DNA of 6,115 bases, from contig JAFZXD010000025.1 in assembly GCA_017616955.1 (NCBI GenBank), forward strand, positions 1-6,115, read 5' to 3'. A model generated the notes under the pieces. The model did not search any database and was not told the DNA's origin. It worked only from the letters and a program-made list of their open reading frames with translations. The translations under genes were made by a program, and so were the position numbers. This DNA comes from Eubacterium sp. GTDB taxonomy: Bacteria; Bacillota; Clostridia; Lachnospirales; Lachnospiraceae. This document shows, piece by piece, positions 1 through 5,924 of the stretch. The first letter of the stretch is position 1, and each line of letters begins with the position of its first letter.

Positions 1-259
1 CGGCTGAAACTATAAGAATTCCTGTATTCTCCGCAAGAAGGAGCTGTAATATTTCGTAATTACTGTCTCCGATAAATCCTGCGGCCACGGCATCACATTT
101 CTGCTTAGCCAGATCCAGGACCACCTCCCACGGTTTTGTAAATTCTGTTTTCTCTTCCACATCTCCTGTTATAACCTGAAACTCCAGTCCTGCCTGTGTT
201 AAGAGTTCTCTTCTTCTGGGAGATCCTGATGCAAGAATTATTACAACATTCTGCTTCAT
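1..259 (-). CDS. maf: Maf-family nucleoside triphosphate pyrophosphatase, N-terminal part (truncated by window edge)
   Basis: The first 86 residues are visible, and the gene continues past the left edge. Residues 8-20 read ILASGSPRRRELL, the phosphate-binding signature of Maf/HAM1-like proteins. It is followed by a GDVEE segment and a K-P-W-E-V-V-x-x-L-A-x-x-K block, as in Maf. The next complete codon would start with G, consistent with the conserved Asp of the (A)DT motif after LIVSA. Maf proteins are cytoplasmic enzymes that hydrolyse non-canonical or modified nucleotides to monophosphates and are linked to septum control; they are usually about 190-200 residues long. The ATG at 259 is preceded by GAGGAA about 8 nt upstream, so the start is well supported. 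Between the KCDAVA helix and LIVSAD there are roughly 16 more residues than I recall in Bacillus Maf. It lies 155 bp downstream of the hydrolase gene on the same strand and may be cotranscribed or have its own weak promoter. Confidence 0.9.
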   Translation of the reverse strand, partial: MKQNVVIILASGSPRRRELLTQAGLEFQVITGDVEEKTEFTKPWEVVLDLAKQKCDAVAAGFIGDSNYEILQLLLAENTGILIVSA

Positions 260-414
260 TTATAAGTTCCTCACAATTATAATCTACTAATACTTTATCC
301 GTTGATTTTGCTTATGCCTATAACATCTTCCTTTACAGATAATCTTTTGTCAACTCTGTTTTGATTCTTATCTAATTTTTATATGACAATCATTGCATTT
401 AACAGCATCTAATA
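260..414 (-). promoter_or_regulatory. Spacer upstream of maf with a possible weak promoter
   Basis: This gap separates the hydrolase stop from the maf start. On the minus strand it holds a perfect TTGACA (348-353), but the sequence 16-18 bases downstream does not resemble a -10 box. A TGTTATAGG extended -10-like sequence lies about 25 bases after it. A TATAAT-like hexamer sits just before the maf ribosome site, too close to be a convincing promoter. No strong terminator hairpin with a T-run follows the hydrolase stop, so read-through into maf is possible. No small ORF was recognised here. Confidence 0.2.
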
Positions 415-1536
415 TCAATCAAAATCTCTCCACCAGCGATCATGATAGCTGTCTGAATTATTCAATGACATCGTCTCGCAGAGTTTCGGAGTGATAACTT
501 CAATATTCTTTTTTTCACCCTCTGTCGTAACACGTTCCGGCGAATCATCCCATCCATGGTTTGACAGGACAAATGCACCCCAATGTATCGGCATGACCTT
601 TGCAGCCTCGAGAGTTTCAGCAGCCATCACACCTTCCTCCGGAAACATATGAGAGCTGTGCCAGTTAACATTGTACTGTCCGCTATCCAGCATAACGAGA
701 TCAAAGTCTCCGAATCTATTATGTATTTCTTCAAAATGACCTCCATATCCCGTATCTCCGCTTTCAAATATCAGGTGACTCTCATCTTTAAGAACATAAG
801 AACAAAAAAGAGTTGCCATCTGATCGTCAAGCGCTCTTCCGGATCTGTGGAATGACGGAGTGCAATATATATCGAGTCCATCAATATCTATACTCTCCCA
901 CCATGCAAGATTCAAAACTTTGCTGTCATTTTTTATCCAACGTTCGATGTGTTTTTCAACACCAAGGGGAACCACTATGTGATCGGTTTTATACTCAAGC
1001 GCCTTGATGGTATCCATATCCAGATGATCGTAATGATCATGTGTAAGTAGTACCGCATCCAATCTTGGCAAATCATCTACCGTTATAGACGGCATTGTAA
1101 AACGCTGCGGACCTGCCCACTGAACAGGTGACGAACGTTCGGAAAATACCGGATCGATCAGAATATTCTTTCCATGCATTTGAATCAACATCGACGAATG
1201 TCCCAACCATGTTACACACACATCATCTTCCGATGCTTTTGTAAAATCAGGTGTTTCAACCGGAAGCTCATCCTTCGGAACAGTCTCCTTCTCAGATACC
1301 CTAATATCCTCCGTCAGGCCTTCAAGCTCCCATTCAGAAGGATAATAAAATCTTTTCCCGTCAAAATATCCCTCGGCACGTCTCTCGTAATCACTCCTAT
1401 CAGTCCTTGTCGCTCTGCCACCAAAAGCCGGATATACACGCATAACAATCCTCGTAGCTATATATATAAATAAACAAATAATAAACAACCAAAAAATAAC
1501 ACGCAAAAACTTATGCCTCTTTAAATAGTTTTTCAT
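415..1536 (-). CDS. Membrane-anchored MBL-fold metallohydrolase, NAPE-PLD-like (COG2220 type)
   Basis: This is a 373-residue protein. A basic N-terminus (KRHK) and one hydrophobic segment at about residues 13-32 suggest a signal anchor, probably with the catalytic domain outside the membrane. The domain starts near residue 105 with TWLGHSS and LIDPVFSER. The metal site is THDHYDHLD (H166, H168, D170, H171), followed by H230 in TPSFHRSGR, D261 in SGDTGYGG and H318 in MPIHWGAF. From memory, these spacings match the two-zinc ligands of human N-acylphosphatidylethanolamine phospholipase D (H185, H187, D189, H190, H253, D284, H343). SHMFPEE also fits the family. Substrate is likely a phospholipid or other phosphodiester, but this is inference from the family; related bacterial proteins include poorly characterised hydrolases. 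The open frame extends 11 codons further upstream, but I chose ATG 1536. It has GGGAGA 7 nt upstream, while the earlier ATG at 1569 has no ribosome site and falls next to the -10 box. Confidence 0.85.
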   Translation of the reverse strand: MKNYLKRHKFLRVIFWLFIICLFIYIATRIVMRVYPAFGGRATRTDRSDYERRAEGYFDGKRFYYPSEWELEGLTEDIRVSEKETVPKDELPVETPDFTKASEDDVCVTWLGHSSMLIQMHGKNILIDPVFSERSSPVQWAGPQRFTMPSITVDDLPRLDAVLLTHDHYDHLDMDTIKALEYKTDHIVVPLGVEKHIERWIKNDSKVLNLAWWESIDIDGLDIYCTPSFHRSGRALDDQMATLFCSYVLKDESHLIFESGDTGYGGHFEEIHNRFGDFDLVMLDSGQYNVNWHSSHMFPEEGVMAAETLEAAKVMPIHWGAFVLSNHGWDDSPERVTTEGEKKNIEVITPKLCETMSLNNSDSYHDRWWRDFD

Positions 1537-1543
1537 CTGCTGT

Positions 1544-1549
1544 TCTCCC
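1544..1549 (-). promoter_or_regulatory. Ribosome binding site fixing the hydrolase start
   Basis: GGGAGA on the minus strand lies 7 nt before the ATG at 1534-1536. No comparable motif precedes the in-frame ATG 11 codons upstream at 1567-1569, where the sequence is the promoter -10. This decides the start in favour of the shorter protein. Confidence 0.75.
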
Positions 1550-1571
1550 AATCTCGTATTAATCAACATTT

Positions 1572-1600
1572 ATTATAACACTTATTAACCACTTTATCCA
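1572..1600 (-). promoter_or_regulatory. Sigma-A-type promoter with extended -10 for the NAPE-PLD-like gene
   Basis: On the minus strand a TGGATA -35 (1595-1600, 4 of 6 matches to TTGACA) is followed after 17 bp by a perfect TATAAT -10 (1572-1577). A TGn extension precedes the -10. Transcription would start near 1565, giving a leader of roughly 29 nt before the ATG at 1536. The next gene to the right diverges from it, so 1537-1700 is a divergent promoter region. Confidence 0.65.
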
Positions 1601-1631
1601 AATCTGTCTCCCAAAAAGCCTTCAAAGTCGT

Positions 1632-1660
1632 TTGTTTAAAATGAGAATATATGATAAAAT
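1632..1660 (+). promoter_or_regulatory. Probable promoter for the oadB-oadG unit, extended -10
   Basis: TTGTTT (1632-1637) is separated by 17 bp from TAAAAT (1655-1660, 5 of 6 matches to TATAAT), which carries a TGA extension (TGATAAAAT). The predicted start near 1667 leaves a leader of about 34 nt before ATG 1701. The -35 is weak at 3 of 6, so the extended -10 carries most of the evidence. It lies about 30 bp from the oppositely oriented hydrolase promoter. Confidence 0.5.
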
Positions 1661-1686
1661 AATTGATTGTTTAATCTATATGTATG

Positions 1687-1693
1687 AAAGGGG
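1687..1693 (+). promoter_or_regulatory. Ribosome binding site fixing the oadB start
   Basis: AAAGGGG lies 7 nt upstream of ATG 1701. Earlier in-frame starts up to 23 codons upstream lie within or beside the predicted promoter and lack such a site, so the mature reading frame begins with MGVLSTLF. Confidence 0.7.
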
Positions 1694-1700
1694 AACTTTT

Positions 1701-2834
1701 ATGGGAGTCTTATCTACACTCTTTTCAAACCTACAGTATCTCGATATAAAACAGTTGATAATGTGGGCAATCGGCGGAATCCTTATTTATCTTGCAATTA
1801 AGAGAAACATGGAACCTACGCTTCTGCTTCCAATAGGATTTGGAGCTATTCTGGTCAATCTTCCTATGTCAGGCGCTATCACACAGAAGATAGGCGACAT
1901 CGTTCAGGAAGGTCCCATCTCAATACTTTTTGAAAGCGGTATAGCCAACGAGCTTTTCCCACTTTTACTTTTTGTCGGAATAGGTGCAATGATCGATTTC
2001 GGTCCACTCCTTTCCAATCCAAAGCTGATGATATTTGGTGCTGCAGCTCAGTTCGGAATATTCTTTACTCTGAGCCTTGCTTCACTCTTTGGATTTGAGC
2101 TTCGCGACGCTGCTTCGATAGCTATTATCGGTGCTGCCGACGGACCAACTTCAATCTTTGTAGCAAACTATTTCGGAACAAAGTATATCGGTGCGATCAT
2201 CGTTGCCGCTTATTCATACATGGCACTCGTACCTATCGTACAGCCACCTATAATAAAGCTTTTGACTACAAAAAAAGAACGTCAGATTAAAATGGATTAT
2301 AATCCCGGAAATGTATCACAAACCACTAAGATTATCTTCCCTATATTTGTTACCATTCTCGTGGGTATCGTAGCCCCTAATGCTGTAGCACTTATCGGTT
2401 TCCTTATGTTTGGTAATCTTATAAGAGAATGCGGTGTACTGAAATCACTTTCCGATACAGCACAAACCAGCCTTCCAAACCTGGTTACACTGTTCCTCGG
2501 AATCACAATAGCAGAGAAAATGCAGGCAGATGCTTTCCTGAATCCTCAGACACTTCTGATACTTTGTCTCGGGCTTGTGGCATTTATCTTTGATACAGCC
2601 GGTGGAGTTATATTTGCAAAGATCATCAATATATTTGCTAAAAAGAAGATCAACCCGATGATAGGAGCTGCAGGAATATCCGCCTTCCCTATGTCATCCA
2701 GAGTTGTCCATAAACTCGGACTTGAGGAAGACCCAACAAACTTCCTGCTCACTCACACAATCGGTATAAACGTTTCAGGTCAGATTGCTTCCGTTATAGC
2801 CGGAGGTCTTATCCTTAACCTGATAGCAAGATAG
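1701..2834 (+). CDS. oadB: Na+-translocating decarboxylase beta subunit (OadB/GcdB/MmdB family)
   Basis: This 377-residue polytopic membrane protein is the carboxybiotin decarboxylase and Na+ channel subunit of oxaloacetate, glutaconyl-CoA or methylmalonyl-CoA decarboxylases. Family landmarks are present: ELFPLLLFVGIGAMIDFGPLL (residues 84-104), GAADGPTSIF with D147, AAYSYMALVPIVQPPI with Y173, INPMIGAAGISAFPMSSR with N318, S327 and R334, and the terminal TNFLLTHTIGINVSG with N357. By spacing, these equal D203, Y229, N373, S382, R389 and N412 of Klebsiella OadB as I recall them, so the ion and proton pathway appears intact. The length is closer to the about 375-residue GcdB/MmdB proteins than to Klebsiella OadB (about 430). 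The true substrate cannot be set here because the carboxyltransferase alpha subunit and biotin carrier are absent. The stop codon overlaps the ribosome site of the following oadG-like gene, implying coupled translation. Confidence 0.92.
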   Translation: MGVLSTLFSNLQYLDIKQLIMWAIGGILIYLAIKRNMEPTLLLPIGFGAILVNLPMSGAITQKIGDIVQEGPISILFESGIANELFPLLLFVGIGAMIDFGPLLSNPKLMIFGAAAQFGIFFTLSLASLFGFELRDAASIAIIGAADGPTSIFVANYFGTKYIGAIIVAAYSYMALVPIVQPPIIKLLTTKKERQIKMDYNPGNVSQTTKIIFPIFVTILVGIVAPNAVALIGFLMFGNLIRECGVLKSLSDTAQTSLPNLVTLFLGITIAEKMQADAFLNPQTLLILCLGLVAFIFDTAGGVIFAKIINIFAKKKINPMIGAAGISAFPMSSRVVHKLGLEEDPTNFLLTHTIGINVSGQIASVIAGGLILNLIAR

Positions 2835-2845
2835 GAGGTCAAACT

Positions 2846-3127
2846 ATGAAAATAGATATAGATGCATTTCTCCAGTCCCTCCCAATCATGGCTGTAGGGT
2901 TACTTGGAATATTTATAGTTACTATAGTTATCATTCTCGGAATATATCTTTTAAAGGCTGTCGCATCCAAAAGCGCTGAAAATGCTGAGTCTGAAGATGA
3001 TGAAAATGTCAGCGCAGACGAAACTTCTGATGAGAAAAAGGAATCCGCTATGGATCTTATGAAAGAAAGAGAAAAGACAGATTTCTTAAAAGAAGAAGAC
3101 CATAACTATATATCACACGATCTGTAG
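2846..3127 (+). CDS. OadG-like small subunit (gamma/delta) of a Na+-pumping decarboxylase
   Basis: This 93-residue protein has one membrane helix at about residues 13-37 (GLLGIFIVT core), then a long, highly charged, acid- and lysine-rich tail. This is the architecture of OadG/MmdD/GcdD small subunits, which anchor the soluble carboxyltransferase to the beta subunit and stabilise the complex. The motif match is modest because the family is short and variable. The assignment rests mainly on topology, size and position directly after oadB (11 nt between stop and start). AGGAGG is formed partly from the oadB stop codon and lies about 7 nt before the ATG. In Klebsiella OadG the C-terminal tail binds Zn through several His/Asp residues; here only H86 and H91 occur in the tail, within the EEDHNYISHDL end. 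A terminator follows 17 nt after the stop. Confidence 0.75.
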   Translation: MKIDIDAFLQSLPIMAVGLLGIFIVTIVIILGIYLLKAVASKSAENAESEDDENVSADETSDEKKESAMDLMKEREKTDFLKEEDHNYISHDL

Positions 3128-3144
3128 AAAAAAAAATCAAACCC

Positions 3145-3187
3145 AAAAGTGGACACTTGAAATCAGATTTCAACTGTCCACTTTTTT
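3145..3187. terminator. Bidirectional Rho-independent terminator between convergent units
   Basis: Bases 3145-3155 pair perfectly with 3175-3185 (AAAAGTGGACA / TGTCCACTTTT). After one C-C mismatch the stem continues with 7 more pairs (3157-3163 with 3167-3173), closing a 3-nt CAG loop. On the plus strand the stem ends in six T residues (3182-3187), serving the oadB-oadG unit. On the minus strand it ends in TTTT, then GGGTTTGA and a run of nine T from the A-run at 3128-3136, serving the malY-like gene whose stop is at 3202. The near-perfect 18-bp stem and T-runs on both sides make this a confident call. Confidence 0.9.
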
Positions 3188-3201
3188 GATTCAAAGATAT
3201 A

Positions 3202-4356
3202 TTACATTTCAGCTCCGGCTTTCAGTCTCTTCATGCCGTCTTCCACCATGGAGCGTGGGCTCGCAGCATTTAATCTGAAATAGCCTTCTCCTGCTTTTCC
3301 GTATGCCTTTCCATCTACAACCCAAAGTCCGGTTTGCTGCCTGAGTTTCTTGGCAAATCCTACCGAAGCTTCACCCAGTTCTCTCGTATCTATCCATGAA
3401 AGATATGTACACGGTCCCGAAACATCCTTTAATCCAGGTATATTTTCTGCGATATATTCTTTAATATATTTTTTATTTTCAAATATATATTTTCTTGCTT
3501 CTTCAAGCCAAGGTCCACCATGCTTATATGCAGCAACTGTTGCCTGAATAGCAAATGCATTTGGCTCGGCTATCTCACATGCAGATAATGCCTTGCTCAC
3601 TTTATCTCTCAAAGTCTTATTCGGTATGGATGTCGCCGCACTAAATATTCCTGCTATGTTAAATGATTTGGATGGAGCAATACATGTTATGCTTATCTCT
3701 CTGTTAGTATCATTTACACTTGCAAAAGGAATATACTTAACACCCGGCTCGGTAAGATCGCAGTGTATCTCATCGCTGATCACCGTGACACCGTTTCTGC
3801 TACAGATTTTTCCAACCTTTTCAAGATCATCTTTACTCCAGAATGAACCGGTCGGATTGTGTGGATTACAGAATATGATCAATGAAGTATGCGGATCCTC
3901 ACATGCATTTTCCAGCTTTTCCCAGTCTATCTCAAAACTGTCATTTTGATATACCAAAGGACACTCCACAGGCACTCTTTCGTTATTCTTTATAGCATAG
4001 AAAAAGTGATTGTATATAGGAGAAATCAGCAATACATTATCTCCCGGTTCTGTAAATGTTCTGATACACGCTGCTATGGTCGGAACAACTCCTGTGCAGT
4101 ACAGCAGGGAGTCTTTATCCATCTTATAACCGTATCTCCTGTCCCACCAGTTTATATAAGCTTCATACCATTCATCAGGAACAAAAGAATAACCAAACAC
4201 TCCATGCTCAGCCCTTTCAAGTATCGCCTGTTTTATCTCGGGAGCGGTTTCAAAATCCATATCCGCCACCCACATAGGGAGCTCGCCATCCTTAGTATTC
4301 CATTTTTCAGAAAATGTACCACTTCTGTCTATCACTCTGTCAAAATCGTAAATCAT
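3202..4356 (-). CDS. MalY/PatB-type PLP-dependent C-S lyase (cystathionine beta-lyase) / aminotransferase
   Basis: This is a 384-residue fold-type I PLP enzyme, full length for MalY/PatB proteins (about 390). The signature LPMWVADMDF is at residues 26-35, then SPIYNHF with Y115, the NPHNPTG loop (164-170), SDEIHCDL with PLP-nitrogen-binding D195, and APSKSFNIAG with Schiff-base lysine K230. The carboxylate-binding arginine is R361 in YFRLNAASPRS. The family cleaves the C-S bond of cystathionine, cysteine or similar thioethers to pyruvate, ammonia and a thiol; some members act as aminotransferases or regulators (E. coli MalY binds MalT). Substrate cannot be settled from sequence. It is the last gene of the minus-strand operon, 35 nt after the GNAT gene, and ends at the shared terminator. 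An AAGGA site lies 9 nt before ATG 4356. Confidence 0.9.
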   Translation of the reverse strand: MIYDFDRVIDRSGTFSEKWNTKDGELPMWVADMDFETAPEIKQAILERAEHGVFGYSFVPDEWYEAYINWWDRRYGYKMDKDSLLYCTGVVPTIAACIRTFTEPGDNVLLISPIYNHFFYAIKNNERVPVECPLVYQNDSFEIDWEKLENACEDPHTSLIIFCNPHNPTGSFWSKDDLEKVGKICSRNGVTVISDEIHCDLTEPGVKYIPFASVNDTNREISITCIAPSKSFNIAGIFSAATSIPNKTLRDKVSKALSACEIAEPNAFAIQATVAAYKHGGPWLEEARKYIFENKKYIKEYIAENIPGLKDVSGPCTYLSWIDTRELGEASVGFAKKLRQQTGLWVVDGKAYGKAGEGYFRLNAASPRSMVEDGMKRLKAGAEM

Positions 4357-4391
4357 GTTTCTCTATCCTTTTTCCGGTTATTCTTTCAGTT

Positions 4392-4889
4392 TTATATAAA
4401 TATCTCCATCTCAATACAGTTCCAGGTTCCTATCGGAAGCTCACTTTTTCTTTCAGCAAACTTCTTAAAACCTACCGCTTCATAACAGCGCCTTGCCCCT
4501 TCATTATTCTCGAATACTCCAAGATCTATTCTTGAAGCATGGAGATTATTCTTAACATACTCTATACCATGTTTAAGCATAGTTTTTCCCAGTCCTTTTC
4601 CTCTGCTGGCCGGGTCTACTATAACAAAACCGAATCGAACAGAGCTGTCATCATCTTCTCTCGTATATCTTATGATAAAATGTCCCACGATATTTCCGTT
4701 ATCATCCACCGCTGTGATTGGAAAGAACCTTCCTGATTCCAACGGTTCTGCATAGTTTTCATTGATATCATCTCCGCAAAGAGGAAACTTATTGATTCTG
4801 TCGGCAGACCATTTGAATAATTCTTCTTCCGAATGTATCCATCCGGCTATAACTGCGCCATCTTCTTTTTTATAGTCTCTTAATACCAT
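4392..4889 (-). CDS. GNAT-family N-acetyltransferase
   Basis: This 165-residue cytoplasmic protein has a single GNAT fold. The acetyl-CoA pyrophosphate loop is SRGKGLGKTML (R96, G97, G99, G101 form the R-x-x-G-x-G/A motif), preceded by the beta4 strand VRFGFVIVDP. Motif B is VFENNEGARRCYEAVGF (N128-F141), as in RimJ/RimL-like and small-molecule acetyltransferases. The substrate is unknown. The N-terminal part includes WSAD and FPLCGDDI, a region that usually forms the acceptor pocket. The ATG follows the TAG stop of the upstream nucleotidase after only 3 nt, with AGGAGG inside the upstream coding sequence about 8-9 nt before the start, so translation is probably coupled. The malY-like gene follows after 35 nt. 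Confidence 0.88.
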   Translation of the reverse strand: MVLRDYKKEDGAVIAGWIHSEEELFKWSADRINKFPLCGDDINENYAEPLESGRFFPITAVDDNGNIVGHFIIRYTREDDDSSVRFGFVIVDPASRGKGLGKTMLKHGIEYVKNNLHASRIDLGVFENNEGARRCYEAVGFKKFAERKSELPIGTWNCIEMEIFI

Positions 4890-4892
4890 CAG

Positions 4893-5498
4893 CTAAACCC
4901 TCCTGCCAACTCGTTCACGTATCTGATCCCAATTCATATATCTTGAATAATTATCGTTCGGAAGTCCGCATCCCTGATTCCATGGTCGGTCAAATATTAT
5001 TACCTTTAACTCCGGCAAATGATCAAAGAACTTAAAAGCCATCGGTGAATCTTCTACAGCAAAATCAAAACTCATCTTATAATAATCATCCAACTCAAGA
5101 TTGAAATCACTGTTTTTTATAAATGCATCTCTGCCATACTTATTAAGGCAAAACATCTTTACACGTTCGAGGCCATGTTGATCCAGCCATTCACGGGATG
5201 GTTCAAAAGCACTGAACGGACGACCTGTTATGATAGAAACTTCATTCCCCTGGTCTATCCATTCATTTAACACTTTTGATGCACCCGGAGTCTCTTCATA
5301 TGACAGCAGAACTTCCGGTCGATGACCTTCCAGCATTAATATTTCGTACTCTTCATCCGTAAGTTCAAATGAATCCTGAAGATTAAAGAATCGTACATTT
5401 TCATAAGGTATTTTCTTGCCAAAAAGTCTATCCGCAATTCCGGTAAATGCTCTGGCAGTTTCACATATACAATCATCGTAATCTACATATATTTTCAT
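4893..5498 (-). CDS. HAD-superfamily nucleotidase, NT5C type (5'(3')-deoxyribonucleotidase-like)
   Basis: This is a 201-residue soluble HAD phosphatase. Motif I is VDYDDC with nucleophile D6 and acid D8; motif II is IITGRP with T91; motif IV is VEDSP with E149 and D150. An insertion between motif I and II carries aromatic and acidic residues, as in the NT5C-like cap. Such enzymes dephosphorylate deoxyribonucleoside monophosphates, but many bacterial members are untested, so the substrate is inferred. I chose ATG 5498 rather than an earlier TTG at 5537, because the shorter protein puts the DxD motif at residues 6-8, as usual. The start lies one base after the TAA stop of the ArsC-like gene (TAA-A-ATG). 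The ribosome site is a modest AAAGG within the upstream gene about 12 nt before the ATG, so translational coupling is likely. Confidence 0.85.
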   Translation of the reverse strand: MKIYVDYDDCICETARAFTGIADRLFGKKIPYENVRFFNLQDSFELTDEEYEILMLEGHRPEVLLSYEETPGASKVLNEWIDQGNEVSIITGRPFSAFEPSREWLDQHGLERVKMFCLNKYGRDAFIKNSDFNLELDDYYKMSFDFAVEDSPMAFKFFDHLPELKVIIFDRPWNQGCGLPNDNYSRYMNWDQIRERVGRRV

Positions 5499-5499
5499 T

Positions 5500-5841
5500 T
5501 TAGTCCCAACCTTTCCACACATCGGGCTGATAACCAACTGTTGCCTTCTTTCCGTTTCTTACTATCGGCTGTGCAAGTATCTGCTGATTCTCAAGGATTT
5601 TCTCCTCCTTATCCTCATCAGCGATATATTGAATAAGGGCAAGTGTATCCTTATCCTTTGCATTTTCATCTATCAATTTATCGATTCCACCGACTGCCTG
5701 TTTTACGGAATTAAATTCACCTTTGCTGAAACCTTTTTCCTTCAGATCCACAAACTGTAACTTAATACCACGCTCTTTGAAGAATCTTTCAGCCTTTCTG
5801 GTATCTGCACTCTTCTTTGTGCCAAATATCTGTATATTCAT
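5500..5841 (-). CDS. ArsC/Spx-family (thioredoxin-fold) protein lacking the catalytic cysteine
   Basis: This 113-residue cytoplasmic protein has the arsenate reductase/Spx fold. Its N-terminal GTKKSADTRKAERFFKERGI corresponds to the redox loop and first helix, followed by the VDLKEKG strand. The QPIVRNGKKATVGY block carries R95 (the conserved anion-binding Arg) and the VGY end. ArsC proteins reduce arsenate through a cysteine in the loop and Spx uses CxxC. Here the equivalent position is S11 (AGT codon), and there is no cysteine anywhere in the protein, so classical thiol reductase activity is not expected. It may be a regulator or binding protein, or act by another mechanism. It is the first gene of the operon. 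AAGGAG lies 13 nt before ATG 5841; a TTG at 5850 gives an alternative start 3 codons earlier with only 4 nt spacing. I favour ATG because related proteins begin MNIQIFGTKK. Confidence 0.85.
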   Translation of the reverse strand: MNIQIFGTKKSADTRKAERFFKERGIKLQFVDLKEKGFSKGEFNSVKQAVGGIDKLIDENAKDKDTLALIQYIADEDKEEKILENQQILAQPIVRNGKKATVGYQPDVWKGWD

Positions 5842-5888
5842 TCTCTTCAAAATTCTCCTTCACTTTTTATTCTTTCTTAAGGTAACAT

Positions 5889-5924
5889 TTCAAGTTATAA
5901 AAGTAAAGCGTTCAACTTATAAAG
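5889..5924. repeat. Two near-identical direct repeats upstream of the ArsC-like operon
   Basis: TTCAAGTTATAAAAG (5889-5903) and TTCAACTTATAAAG (5911-5924) recur with starts 22 bp apart, close to two helical turns. They sit 48-83 bp upstream of the ArsC-like start, where a promoter or operator is expected. On the minus strand both contain TATAAC/TATAAG hexamers that resemble a -10, but no good -35 lies 16-18 bp upstream of either. The second copy overlaps the end of the rtcB-like remnant, so one copy may be coding debris. Their role as binding sites is inference. Confidence 0.35.

Noticed and set aside
348..353. Perfect TTGACA box on the minus strand before maf
   Set aside because: No acceptable -10 lies 16-18 bp downstream, so it is not called as a confident promoter and is only mentioned under the spacer.
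583..1473. Three short plus-strand frames opposite the NAPE-PLD-like gene
   Set aside because: They have no ribosome sites or recognisable motifs and are fully covered by an intact enzyme on the other strand.
3889..4485. Long plus-strand open frame (about 198 codons) opposite the malY-like and GNAT genes
   Set aside because: It lies antisense to two well-supported protein families, spans their junction, and its translation is rich in Ser, Phe, Ile and Cys with no domain pattern. It is a shadow frame.
5535..5537. TTG start giving a 13-residue longer nucleotidase overlapping the ArsC-like gene
   Set aside because: It lacks a good ribosome site and would push the DxD motif away from the N-terminus; ATG 5498 fits the family and the stop-start junction.
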